Shown: positions 23,776 through 54,025, counted from the stretch's first letter. The stretch is DNA of 64,000 nt from Castor canadensis (GCF_047511655.1 NC_133395.1:148046318-148110317); one strand, 5' to 3'. Numbers and translations are program-made. The notes: generated from the sequence alone by a model not told the origin.

Positions 23776-24063
23776 CCCGGGGCAGCGTCCAAGAAGCTTC
23801 TGGAGAGCCGTGAACAGCAAGCTGTACACACTGTACAGTCCACAGGAGTCCCCATCCATCCCAGAGCCCCACGCAAGCTCAGCTGGTGGAAGAAGCAAGA
23901 AAGGGACCCGCCTTGCCCTCCCGGGGCAGCGTCCAAGAAGCTTCTGGAGAGCCGTGAACAGCAAGCTGTACACACTGTACAGTCCACAGGAGTCCCCATC
24001 CATCCCAGAGCCCCACGCAAGCTCAGCTGGTGGAAGAAGCAAGAAAGGGACCCGCCTTGCCCT
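23776..24063 (+). repeat. Perfect 144-bp tandem duplication
   Basis: Copy 1 is 23776-23919 and copy 2 is 23920-24063; I read no difference between them. Unit starts CCCGGGGCAGCGTCCAAG and ends GGGACCCGCCTTGCCCT. As 144 is a multiple of three, frames run through both copies, which makes overlapping ORFs look longer than they should. Either a recent duplication or an assembly artefact. Confidence 0.95.
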
Positions 24064-24424
24064 CTGCCACCTGGCCAGTTGGGGAAGCCATAGCTCTCAA
24101 GCAGGTGACCGACCATGTATCTGGATAAATAAGCCTTATGCAAGATTGAGGCCCTGTGGTGTGATGCCATGTGACAGCTTTGGTGCCCTGGGCAGCCTTG
24201 AGCAGGACCATAGCCTGAGAACATCCTGGGACCCCATGTGGGGACCCGGCCCACAGCTGTCTCTCCAAGGCCTAGTGGACCTCAGCCTGTCACTGAGGGT
24301 GATCAGCTTCTAGGCACTCTGCCACAGACAGGGTCTGCAGGCTCACGGTCAGTAGACCCACAATTCTAGAAGTCACATAGGCCCCAGGAACATGGCATGA
24401 CAGGCCCCAGTTGAGAGCTGTCAT

Positions 24425-24512
24425 TGTGTTCAAAGCCGGGCCAGGCTCCTAATGTGGTGGAACACTTGCCACTTGCCTGAGGCCAGATCCCCAGCACCAG
24501 AAGGAAAACAAG
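24425..24512 (+). mobile_element. ID-like SINE, diverged
   Basis: CCAGATCCCCAGCACCAGAAG end with a weak box A zone (GTGGTGGAACACTTGCC). Confidence 0.5.
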
Positions 24513-24569
24513 GAACCAGTGGTACAAGATGTCAAAGTCCCACCACAGCCTGGCTTGGAGCAGGATCTG

Positions 24570-24755
24570 GATAACAGTTGCTAACATCTATGAAGCAGCT
24601 ACTGTGTGAATGACGTCTCTGTCACCACCAACATGTGTCATCTTCACAGAGCCCTGTGAGTTCCCAGGACAGCCCCTATGTCACAGTCAAGGAAACTGAG
24701 GTGCGTAGGGCTAACCATAGCCAGCGAAAGGCAGAGCTAGGATTTCAGCCCCGGG
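24570..24755 (+). mobile_element. MIR SINE
   Basis: AACATCTATGAAGCAGCTAC, CAAGGAAACTGAGGTGCG and AGGCAGAGCTAGGATTTCAG follow the MIR consensus end to end. Confidence 0.8.
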
Positions 24756-25419
24756 GGAGGCCCCAGCGGCAGGCTGTCATGTCACCCAGTCATGCAGACA
24801 GCCTGAGTCTCCACCCTGCAGCCAGAGGAGGTATGGATTGTGGGGTGCAGACGCCCTCTGGTGGCTTTGGCTCCAAAGCTCCCTCTGCAGTCTGCAGTAA
24901 GGGAAGGACTTCCTGACCCCTCGGCCCTCTCAGGCCAGGACCACCCACCCCACTATGAACCTGGAAATCATGGTTCTGAAAAAATAGAGCCATGTGGCCT
25001 TCTTCAGGCCACAGAATGCACCCACAGAACAATAGGAGGAGGAGCCAGAATTGCAGCCATAGCAGCAGTAGGTGAGATGCACAGAAAGACACCAGTTTTT
25101 ACTGAGTACCTGCTGTGTGCTCCACAGGCAGGTCTCCTGCAACACCCCCAACATGGGACTTTCCCTGTCCTATGCATGAGACCTGTCTGACTCCAAAGCC
25201 AACCCATGGCCTGACTCCAGAAAGCTTCTTGTGACAACCCCCATATTCCACCAAGTCCAGTGGATTGTGGCATACAGCAAAAGGGACTCAGTTCCCCACA
25301 CACAAACCTGAATGGGAGTTAAACAAGGTCAACATTTTGCCAGGGTTCAAGTATGCCTTCTCATCATTTGCCACATGAACCTGTCAGCCAGCTCAGTGTT
25401 TTCGTGGTAATGAGACTCT

Positions 25420-25610
25420 TCCTCGTGCCACCAATCATGAGCACTGCCTGACAGGTGCCAACTTATTTGAGACTCACATCAAACACTCTCTGAGGTAGGA
25501 ACTAATATCACCCATGTTACAGATGGAAAATTGAGGTTCAGAGAAGCTGGGTGCCTTTCCTGTGGCTACACAGCTGGGAGGAGCAAACCCAGCGATCAGT
25601 CATACACAGC
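25420..25610 (+). mobile_element. MIR SINE
   Basis: TCATGAGCACTGCCTGACAG, TCTGAGGTAGGAACTAATAT, ACAGATGGAAAATTGAGGTT and GTGGCTACACAGCTGGGAGG. Confidence 0.85.
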
Positions 25611-25723
25611 AGGAGTCCTGAAGGCTGAGCAGATAACTGTAAAGGCAACCTCTGGGCAAGCCTGTCATCCTTCAATTTCCTTTATAAGGAAACGCCGCTT
25701 TCACGTGCCTTTTAAAAAGATAA

Positions 25724-25985
25724 CTGTACCTAGCAAGGAGGCCCTGAGTTCAACCCCCAGTACTGCAAGCAAAACAAAACAAGGTGATTGAACAGAAGTG
25801 GATGCAGGAGGGTTGTGAGTTTAAGGCCAGCCTGAGCAAAAAGGTAGCAGATGACCCTGTCTCAAAAACAGAACAAAAACAAAAGGCCTGGGGGTATAAC
25901 TTAAGAGGTAGAGTACTTGCTCAGCAAGCACAAGGACCAGGGTTCAATTCCCAGCACCAAAAAACAAAATAAAACTAAAAACAAT
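25724..25985 (+). mobile_element. ID fragment followed by dimeric B1-ID SINE
   Basis: First an ID 3' part (AAGGAGGCCCTGAGTTCAAC), then a B1 half (TTTAAGGCCAGCCTGAGC) joined to an ID half (GGGTTCAATTCCCAGCACC). Confidence 0.85.
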
Positions 25986-26369
25986 TTAACTCAAAGAAAG
26001 CGAGACCTACTCTGACATATACAGACCTATCAAAAGATGTTCAATCTGTTCGCTAAAGAGGTTGACAAGTCACAGGGGGTAGACCTGATCTCTATGTGCA
26101 GGCTGTTCTCCCAGAATGGCTCTGTGGAGCCCAAGTTTCACTCCCTACCTGAGTTCCAGCTCCCCCAACCTCACCATCCAACAGTGGTGTGGCAGGAAGA
26201 TGGGGTAGGCACCTGTCAGTGGGGAGTGGTGGTGGACATGAGGGAAGATGGAGGGTGGGTGCCGGTCTTTGGTAATAGCTAAGGATAAACTCTCAGAGGA
26301 TGTTGATCTCTCAATAAGCTGGATTTGCATGTGGTTTCAGGGATATCCACTGAGACCAGTCCGACGGTG

Positions 26370-26730
26370 TGAAAGAGTTTATGTCCCAAAAAAGTTCACA
26401 TGCTGGCAACTTTACCCAAGATGGTCTTAGGAAGCTAGGATTTTTGAAAGGTGATTAGATTAGGCCATGGGGTGGAGCCTCATGACAGGGTTTAGAGCCT
26501 TGATTAAAGAGACCCAAGTACTAGCCATTTGTGTCAGCCACAGAGAGAGAGGTCAGCACCCCAAAAGACGGCCTCACTCGACCTGATGTGCTGGTACAGG
26601 AACCTCCAGAGCCGCGAGAACAAATGTTTGTGGTTATAAGCCTCCCAGACTGACCAGGGGAAGCAGCAAAAAGAGCCTGCTCTAGAGCCAAATGGACACA
26701 TGAAACATACCACAATTCACCATGGGGCAC
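26370..26730 (+). mobile_element. MaLR/MLT-type LTR, diverged
   Basis: GTCCCAAAAAAGTTCACATG, GTGATTAGATTAGGCCATGG and CCAGACTGACC zones follow the MLT/MST order but with many changes. Confidence 0.45.
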
Positions 26731-26954
26731 ACACAGGGCTGATATGTGTCCCCAACAGGGAGGCTGTCAGCTGACCAGGGGTCAGGGTGGCAGAAGATGC
26801 ACCAAGGACAGAAGGCAGTGTGCCCCAATATGAAGAGAAACATAAAAGTAGAAAAGTGTGGTAAAAATGTGCAGCCCAGGACCTAGTTCACTCAAACCCC
26901 AGGTCTCTGGGCTACAGACTGTTGTCAGGTAGCTGTCATCAGAGCTGCTGTCAG

Positions 26955-27275
26955 AGGGGTTCTGTGTGTCTGGAGTGCCCCCAAAGGTTCATGTGTGGAA
27001 GCTTGGCTCATGAATGAGTGATGCTGGTCCTGTGAACTGGCCTGGGTCTCACAGGAGTGATCTTTCAAGATCAGGTTGTTAGAAAGTGAGTCACGTTCCT
27101 ATCTGCCTCTCTGCCATATTGTGACACAGCCACGGCCAGGAGCCCTTACCAGGAAGCAGTACCATGCTGTTTCTGGTGGATCTTCCAGCCACCAGAATCA
27201 TGAGCCAAATAAACCTCTTTACAAAGTACCCTGCCTTAGGTATTTTGTTAGAGTAACAGAGAAGGGACCAAGACA
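26955..27275 (+). mobile_element. MaLR (MST-like) LTR
   Basis: CCCCCAAAGGTTCATGTGTG, TGAGCCAAATAAACCTCTTT (poly(A) signal zone) and TATTTTGTTAGAGTAACAGA. Confidence 0.7.
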
Positions 27276-27439
27276 AGGCCCAGTAGGCCTGTCCAAGACA
27301 TCTGACAATGAACTCTGCGTGCACAGATGGACAGCGTCCCTACAATCACATGGCTGTCACACTGCCATTCCCAACCCTAAGGAGCTCTAGGGTCCTCCCA
27401 CCTAATACCCTCACGGCTGTGTCTTGAGCTGTGGCACCG

Positions 27440-27560
27440 CCATCTTCACATCCTCACAACTTCATGATTTATTATTTGATGGGGAAACAGGTGGGAAGAC
27501 TTGCTTCACAGTCACCCATCAAGCAGGGCCAGGACTCCATTCCCCATGGGTTGAATTACA
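27440..27560 (+). mobile_element. MIR fragment
   Basis: CATCCTCACAACTTCATGAT, then GATGGGGAAACAGGTGGGAA. Confidence 0.55.
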
Positions 27561-28749
27561 CCGTGTTCCAGCTGCCCCGGGGCTTCCTATTGTGTGCTCA
27601 CACACATACATGTCCACACGCACACACATTACTGTGCTCCACGGTGGTGATTATAGCCTCCACCCCACAGAGTGGTACCAGCATAGCCCTGTGTGACTTC
27701 ATGTGGCCCCTGAGGACCTGTCCACTCCCCACTGTACCCCCAGGGCAAAGACCAGGACCCTGCACATGGCGGGTACCCAACAAGCAACTATCATGTGCCA
27801 ATCCGTCTAGCCATGGGTGTGCACATGTGTTCTTGTGTGTGCACATCTGTGAGCCTTGGTGAGGGTCAAGGGATGGGAACATATGTGCCCCAAGGTCTGT
27901 GTGCTATGGGTGTGGTACACAGGAGAGAGAGAGAGAGAAGGCCCACCCTGCATGCACGGAGCTCCATGTCACAGTGCAGCACCCCAGCACTCACTGAGCA
28001 GCAGTAAGACCCGCACGGTGGGAACCTCAGACCTGTGCCTCACACAGCATGGGGAGAATAAAAGGCCAATACCTCCTTCCCTCCCTCAACAGAGCTGCTC
28101 CTGGGGCTCTTCCCATATTAATGGCCCTAGAATCACTGCTTCTAGCACCAACGCTCAAGGGCCCTGAGACATCTGTCTGGGCCGCCAGACTTGACGCCCA
28201 GAGGGAGAAGGGACTTGTTGAGGCCACACAGGTGCTGACTGCAAAGCATCCCAGCCCAGTCTAAGCAACTCAGCCAGGCTGACTGCTCCCTCCACCACAT
28301 GGCTCCAGTCCCTGGTGTGCTGAGCCCTCCACCTGCTGTCTGTTGGCCAGCATGGCTTTGTAAACAGCCTCACTCAATTCAAAGCAATTGAATTGGGTGC
28401 TGCTCACCCCAGCTGCTGTTGAGGGAAGAGACCCCTGCTTTTGGAGCCACTGTGCTAGGGTCTTCCCAGGGGTCATGCTGTGGAGCTCTTCTGGGTTTCA
28501 GGTCATTACAGCCCCCATTCTCCAGTCAGGTGGGCTGTGTGAGGCTCACAGAAGAGGAACAAGCCCTGAGTCTCCAGTGGGTGGACAGAAATAGAGCCTG
28601 GCGTGGGGGTGGCCACCCCTACTACAAGGGCTGGGACAACGCATTGGTGCTGGGGCTCTGCTGGCTCCAGAAGCCAGGCATGGGGAGAGGGAGCTGAAGA
28701 TCCCTCCTGAATCACAGACCTTCTCTACTACCTGCCCCCTTCCCTCAGC

Positions 28750-29070
28750 TGTAGACTGAATGCTGTGTGCCCCAAATGCATGTGTTGAAACCTAACCCCG
28801 AAGCAGGGGGAGGGGAGGCGGTTAGGCCTTTGGGAAGTGATTAGGTCATGGGGCACAGCCCTGGTGAACGAGACGCGTGACCTCACAAAAGAGGCCCTTA
28901 CCTTCTCCAGACAGTGAAGGGCCCTCTGTGAGCCAGGAAGCCGGGCCTTGCCAGCACTGAGCCTGTCCACAGCGGCCTGGAGCCCTTCAGAACAGGAGCG
29001 GGAATTCCTGCGTGTGAGCCACCCGGGCTCTGGTGTTTTGTTACAGCAGCCCAAGCCAACTAAGACATCC
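28750..29070 (+). mobile_element. MLT1-related LTR
   Basis: ATGCATGTGTTGAAACCTAA, GCCTTTGGGAAGTGATTAGG and TTGTTACAGCAGCCCAAGCC in order; ends CAACTAAGACATC. Confidence 0.75.
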
Positions 29071-30074
29071 ATCGGGAAACACTGCTGGAGTCCATCTCAG
29101 GAGAGGAAACAAAGGAGGGGTCAGTGCTCCCCACCGGCCACTGCTTCACCCAGATGGCTCAGCATTGCCCCAGGTTGGCCTGCTTTTTGTCTCGCACAGC
29201 ACTGCTCTTCCCAGTTCCCTGACTTGAGGTCACAGTTCGCGTGGCACCGAGGGACTGGCCTGGGGGAGGACAGGCTGCCTTCAGCGCTTGGCTCACTCAG
29301 GGCCAGCCTGGTCTCTCCGCCTGCCCTGTCATCTCCCAAACCTGGCCAAGCAGGTGACAGGCCAGTCTCCAGACCTCAGGGTCAGCCCCAGGACCAGGCC
29401 CAGCTTCAAAATGGCGCCAGGCTGGTCGGAGGCCCTGGGCCCTGGGGCGCACCCGGGTTTCCTGTCCCAGCCTGCGGCCCCCAACCGCTGGCAGCGGGTT
29501 TCCGGCGGGGCTGCGGCCGGGCCTGCACTATCAGCTCGGCCCCAGACGCCCGGCCAGGATACTTGTGGTGAAACTGTGAGGGCGCCGGGGCCTGTGGGCT
29601 CTTCTCCAGTGTCAGCCTCCAAGACAAATGGCGGGACGGCGACCCCAACCCTTCTTCAGGCAGGCCGAGCCCACCTGCCGCCCGGCCGGCCAGGCTGCGG
29701 GGACAGGCGGGAGGCCAGGCTCCGTCCATGGAGCTGCAGCCGGGCAGCGGAGGCGCGGCTGGGGTGGCCCGGGGGCACAGTGACGGGGTCGCCGCTCTGC
29801 CCCAATGTGGGGGCCACGGAGGGCGCGCCGGGGCCGGACCCGGGTGGCAGGTGCGAGGTGTCACGGAGCGTGTGCGGGAACGGGCCCGCTGGGTGCTGCG
29901 AAGAGTCTGGGCGGACTCACAAGGGGAAACTGAGGCCCTGCTTACTGCAGGGCACCAGGCCCAGGGAAGCGCGGGGCTGCGACGGCCTGAGCCTGGAGGC
30001 CGAGGCTCCCGGGGTTGGCCGGCCGTCTGAGAGCCCCAGGCCCTCGCAGCTCGCGGGCGGCCGCTCGAGCCGCA

Positions 30075-30089
30075 CCTCCAGGGGGCGCC
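30075..30089 (+). promoter_or_regulatory. CTCF-like core motif 1
   Basis: CCTCCAGGGGGCGCC matches the CTCF core CCASYAGRKGGCRS with one mismatch (T for A at position 3). Confidence 0.45.
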
Positions 30090-30149
30090 GCAGCCGGGAC
30101 GCAGGGCACCGCGCGGCCTCGGAACTGGCGCCGGCGCGCCCCGCCCCGC

Positions 30150-30217
30150 CGGCTCGGCCCCGCCCCCGCCAAGCCGCGTCGCCGGCTCGGCCCCGCCCCC
30201 CGGCTCGGCCCCGCCCC
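30150..30217 (+). repeat. GC-box minisatellite, three copies of CGGCTCGGCCCCGCCCC
   Basis: Near-identical 17-bp units start at 30150, 30183 and 30201, each carrying an Sp/KLF-type CCCCGCCCC box. The spacing is uneven (33 and 18 bp). Confidence 0.7.
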
Positions 30218-30243
30218 GTCCTGCCGGACCCGCGGCCGCTCCG

Positions 30244-30258
30244 CCGGCAGGGGGCGCC
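30244..30258 (+). promoter_or_regulatory. CTCF-like core motif 2
   Basis: CCGGCAGGGGGCGCC, same orientation as the motif 169 bp before it, one mismatch to the CTCF core. Confidence 0.45.
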
Positions 30259-30370
30259 CGCGGGCCACGAGATCCGCGCGAGAACGTGGACGCCCCACGC
30301 GAGAAGGCGCTGCGGCGGGGGGAGGAGGCGCGCACCCGTACCCTAAGCCCCGCCTCCGGGCTTCCAGCCT

Positions 30371-31799
30371 GGGCCCACTGACAAACCTGCCCAGGCCCTT
30401 CTCCCCCGGATCTTCCGTGGACACCTGCGCCTTCCACCGTGCAGGGCAGGCCTCGTTTCCGTCCAGGCCCAGGTCCCCAGTGGGTGGTTGCAGTGTTGCA
30501 CTTCCAAATGCCAGCAGCATCTGCGCACTGCTGTTGATCTTTCTAAGCCGTTAACAGTGTCCCCCTCCTCATGGCCACTGCCTTTCGAGTCCTCATACTC
30601 TCTTCTCATTCTCTTGTGACTGCTGTCCTGGCGAGTCTCAGCCTCCAGCTAGCTGGGACTACAGGCACCCACCACCACACCAGGCCCTGGGTCTTTCCTT
30701 ACTCCACATCCTTCCCCAGAACTCGCACCCACAGCTTCCACTCCAGTTGCATAGCCATCTTTGTGCCAAGGGCCATTTGTCACTTCCAGACACCCTCTCC
30801 TTTGAACTTCAGCCCTGACCTGCCTGTGGACCCTCCCACCTGGATGTCCCAGGTACCACCTTACCTTCTCAGACAAAAGCTCAATTCTGCACAGCTGTAC
30901 CATCACCTCAACCCACCCCACAGTATTTAAGGGTATGTAAGCCTTTCTTTGATTCCATAACCCACCTTCTACGGTTATTTATGAGCACCTAGCTGCTAAC
31001 ATGAGGATGTCAGACAAAGGCCCCCTTACCAGAGCTAGTCCAGTAACCACATGTTCCAGCAGTGGCAGAGGGTAAGGCAGAATTTGATCCAGTCTGTCAG
31101 GTCATAAAAGGCTTTCTCACACATAGCCCAGATGCTACCTAACCATGAGCAGAACCATCTAAGTAAAGATGGACACCTGACAAACCCTTCTTAGCACCGT
31201 CCATCTCCCACCTCATCCCTGACCGCACCCATGGGTACTATTGCCCTTGCCTTGTCTCACACCAACCTCTGACCTTCAGTTTTCTTCAGCCAAAATACAA
31301 ATCTAAGCATGTCTTTCACACATTGGTCGGCCTTCCCTCGCTTTTAGGGTAAAGCCAGAGTGGTACAGATCTAATTCTGGCTTCTCCACCTCTGCGGCCC
31401 CGTCACGAACACTCCAGGATCTCTGCACACACAGTGCCTGCTGCCTGGAGCTATGCACCCTTCCACCTACACCACTCCAGGAACTCGGATCCCACCTCCC
31501 GCCCCCACTCAGTCTAAGTTCAGTAACTTCAGTCTGTCCCACTGGACGACTGCTACCTTTCTTCCTCACTGGGTGGAATCAGTTTGGAGTCAGGAATTTG
31601 CTTCACTCTGATGTGCTATGATAAGCTCTATCATATAGATACACCACTACTGGAATACACCACTGTTCTGACATGTAAAGCATAAATCACACATGCCTTG
31701 CAAACTCACTTGAGGAGCAAACCCACTATTTAATGGATAAAAGCACTGTCCCCAAGCATAAGAATTAAGGTAGGAGAGATTTTTCAACAGAAAAAAAAG
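30371..31799. other. RPN1 3' flank, no gene seen
   Basis: Between the orphan CpG island and the RPN1 poly(A) site. A weak 7SL-like piece (GCTAGCTGGGACTACAGGCA) at about 30645-30690 and L2-like antisense text near 31380-31500 are the only repeat hints. Confidence 0.5.
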
Positions 31800-32192
31800 C
31801 AAATGTTCAGTCCCTTCTTTATTTTCATTTGGTCACACACACTTTAAAAAAACAAACAAAAAAACTCACAAATTAACCAATTAGGAAATTAGAAGGCTTA
31901 TAAGCCCTGAAAAAAATACCCAAGATAGGCTTCAGAAAAAATAATAAACAACTGACTACTGAATGTCTTTGTTCAAAACACAAAGATGTTTGATTTTTAT
32001 GGGATTTTTTAAAACTTAAAAACAACAGAAAGACCAACAAGGGACAAGAGACAGCTATTGGTAGGGCAACAGCAGGCCCTGGCCTCTCTTCCTGAGGGTC
32101 CTCTGCCTATCAACCTGTGCCACCTCCCTCCACTCGCCTTCTGCCCTCTCAAGTGCAGGCAGTTGGTTAATGCCTGAGAATGACCCGGCAGG
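31800..32192 (-). other. RPN1: RPN1 3' untranslated region
   Basis: Runs from the stop codon to a cleavage site placed about 15-20 bases past the AATAAA. The 390-nt length agrees with what I recall for the human transcript. The exact cleavage site cannot be read from sequence. Confidence 0.75.
31818..31823 (-). terminator. RPN1: RPN1 polyadenylation signal AATAAA
   Basis: TTTATT on the plus strand reads AATAAA on the minus strand, about 370 bp after the stop codon. It is the only canonical hexamer in this orientation in the 3' UTR stretch. Confidence 0.75.
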
Positions 32193-51634
<19,442 letters not shown>

Positions 51635-51685
51635 GACCTGACCGAGCTGAGCGCCGGCCCCGCCCCCGCCACGGCGCAGCCCCTC

Positions 51686-51690
51686 ATTGG
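51686..51690 (-). promoter_or_regulatory. CCAAT box (NF-Y type) upstream of RPN1
   Basis: ATTGG on plus, CCAAT on minus, about 52 bp upstream of the RPN1 start codon, flanked by CCCTC and CTGACC. Confidence 0.55.
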
Positions 51691-51702
51691 CTGACCGGAG
51701 CC

Positions 51703-51714
51703 AAAGATGGCGGC
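51703..51714 (+). promoter_or_regulatory. YY1-type site AAAGATGGCGGC
   Basis: Perfect match to the AAnATGGCGGC consensus, about 70 bp upstream of the RPN1 ATG and reading away from the gene. YY1 sites of this kind often lie just downstream of a start site, so it could belong to RPN1 or to a divergent transcript. Confidence 0.6.
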
Positions 51715-52269
51715 GCCAGGCTAGGAAGGACCCCGTCTCCAGGGTAACCGGGCGGCCGCAGGCGCCTGACTGCAAAGCCGAGAGCGCGGCCGCGATATGC
51801 TCGCTCTTGCCTTCCCTCTCCTCCCGCAGTAACTCTGGGCTCCGCTCCCCGAGACCAGACAGAAGGTGAAAGTTTGCTTTCTCCAACATCCGCCGATGCA
51901 TGCTGAGGTTAGCGGAAAAAGCTTCAGCAGAAGCAGGCCCCTCGCAGGGTCTCCAGCCGTCTCCCTAAAACAGTAACTGAATGGGGAAGCGTGGGTTTAC
52001 ATGTCGAGCCCAGTCAGCGCCGCCTGGACCGCGCGGGCTAACGGCGGGCCTGACATGGGGCACCTGCGGCATGGCCCTCAAGAAGGAATGGCGGGGACGG
52101 CGGGAACTGCAGAGTGAGATCGGCCTCGGTCGGGTCTTTTGTCACTTGGGTCTTTTGGACCCAAGGCCCAAACTCCTGAGATTCCACCCGCCCCTACGCG
52201 CCAAATAGAGAGGCCTGGGGAAGGCAGAAAGGAGGGGCACGCCGTGGAAGAGGCGCCGGGAGCGCCGAG

Positions 52270-52800
52270 CCCAGCTCAGCCATCTTCCGTACAGGCATGA
52301 GCTGTGGGGTTAAATAGAAGAACTGGGGCGGGGGACGAGGGTATACACGGACAGTCTCGGTCACAGCTGTAGTCGAGACTGGCTGAGCAGCCTTGGTCAG
52401 GCAGGTGGTCTGGTCCAGTTTTGGAAGTTACCACCTGGAGGAGTGATCTGGTTCCTGTTTGAGAAGATTTTGGGATAACTGTCCTCACTGGGAGGGTGGC
52501 AGCTCCGGGTGGCTCCAGTTCATTGTCATAAAGAGATTATCAGATCCGTCCGTCCTTTCTGGAATCCAAGGTGATCGCAAAGTGACTAAAGAGAATGGCT
52601 TAGCGCAAAGGCAGACAATAAATGGAGACAGAGGTGATGCCAAGCTTTTTCTGTGTTTAATTTGTGGGCTCAAGTAAGGAGTCAGTGCTTTTCAGCAAAA
52701 GCAACTTGAGCACCTCTTTCAGTAACTTGCTTCCCATACATCGCTTCATGGACTCTGCTTAAATTCATAAAAGTTTCTGTTAAGAGCAAAGGGTTGTTAT
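52270..52800. other. RPN1 5' flank, unique, no gene seen
   Basis: Falls out of the CpG island with no repeat or coding signature. Confidence 0.5.
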
Positions 52801-53165
52801 CCTCAGTTGGGCCAGGGCAAGAATTCTGCTAGATGCCCTGTATCCAGAGCCGATAACCAAAAACTGTTATTGCTTCCTGAACTTTTAAACTTCTTTGTTC
52901 CCAAAGTCCCTTCCCAACCTGGCCCCTTTCTTATTAGCCAACCACATAGACTGTGATCTCAAAACCTGCCCAATCCAGGGGCAGAAGAGGGACAGCATGG
53001 CGTCAGAAAAAACCCCTGCAGACCTTCCACCCAGTGTGCGTGCCTCCTAGACTTCTGGTGTGCACCCTTCTGCAGAAGTAAATATTGCCTTGTCTGTTGA
53101 CTTCTGAGTAGTATTGTCTCTCTCATGATACCCCAATATCTTAAAGATGTTTCTAACAACAGCCC
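52800..53165 (+). mobile_element. Probable ERV LTR, 3' half
   Basis: CCTGCCCAATCCAGGGGCAG, then CTGCAGAAGTAAATATTGCC (poly(A)-like zone) and TTGTCTGTTGACTTCTGAG resemble the R-U5 part of an ERV LTR; borders uncertain. Confidence 0.4.
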
Positions 53166-53670
53166 AACACAACCTTAAACACAGACAAACCAAATGAGAC
53201 ATCCCACCAAATAACCAACTCCCGTGCACCTGCCTTTCTTTAGAGACTGACTCAGCCCTTCCCCTTGGTGACGCCCACAGGGTCTGTGGTGCAGGAAGTT
53301 TCCATGTATGTGACAACAGCTCTTCCTCCTACCAGCAAATCAGTGAAGCCCCCTTGGGATTCCCCAATTTGAGAAAGAAAGAGCTCACCATACATCACAG
53401 GAAAGAAATGGTACACTGAGCTGGTCACCCATGCTTGGAAGAGCATTCTTCACATCCAAGTTCCTATTGAGTCAAAGCTCTGGGTGGCAAGTGACAGTAA
53501 TACGCAGTATCAGCTGGCATTACAAACCCCTAAACAGTAGGTCAAACCAGAAGGGTGCTTATTTCTTCTCATATAAAAACTGTGAAACTCAGGAACCTAG
53601 GTTCCTTCAACATGATTGCTTAACTCGGTAGTTTGCATTTCACCATCCAGGATGGCTACTCCTGGCAGCT

Positions 53671-54025
53671 TTCTTGGTCTGTTTATTTTGCCTTAGCAAA
53701 ATACCCAAGCCTGGGTAATTTCTATAGTAAACGTTTCTCACAGTTCTGGAAGTCCAAGGTGAAGGTACTGGCAGGTGAGAGCTGTCTGGTGAGAGCTGCT
53801 ATGTACTACCAAGAGGGTGCCCTGATGCTGTGTCCTCTGAGAGAGGAATGCCAGGGCTCACATGACAGAAGCTATACCAAGTCCTTTTATAAAGGCTTCC
53901 AGTCTCACCCATGAGGGCAGAACCCTCATGACCCAGTCACTTCTCAAAGTGACACCTCCCAATACTGTTGCTTGGAGGATTAAGTTTCAACATAGATTTT
54001 TGGAGGGGACAAAACCACTCGAACT
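53671..54025 (-). mobile_element. MaLR-type LTR, antisense
   Basis: GCAAAATACCCAAGCCTGGG, CTCACAGTTCTGGAAGTCCA, GACACCTCCCAATACTG and TTTTGGAGGGGACAAAACCA. Confidence 0.65.

Larger units (their letters stand above)
29400..30370. promoter_or_regulatory. Orphan CpG island in the RPN1 3' flank
   Basis: About 970 bp of very GC-rich, CpG-dense sequence starting about 1.4 kb past the RPN1 3' end. It contains GC boxes, YY1-like ATGGCG cores near 29408 and 29626, and two CTCF-like motifs. Long open frames exist on both strands but are explained by lack of AT-rich stops. It could be an unannotated lncRNA promoter, an enhancer or an insulator; the sequence alone does not decide. Confidence 0.7.

Noticed and set aside
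23584-24313. Frames of 160-170 codons across 23.6-24.3 kb with an internal 48-residue repeat
   Set aside because: The repeat comes from the 144-bp DNA duplication and is visible in several frames on both strands, so it is no sign of a repeat protein.
29288-30346. Open frame of 352 codons on plus in the orphan CpG island
   Set aside because: A 343-codon frame runs on the other strand over the same DNA. Both are Pro/Arg/Gly/Ala-rich, low-complexity and without domains; the high GC removes stop codons.
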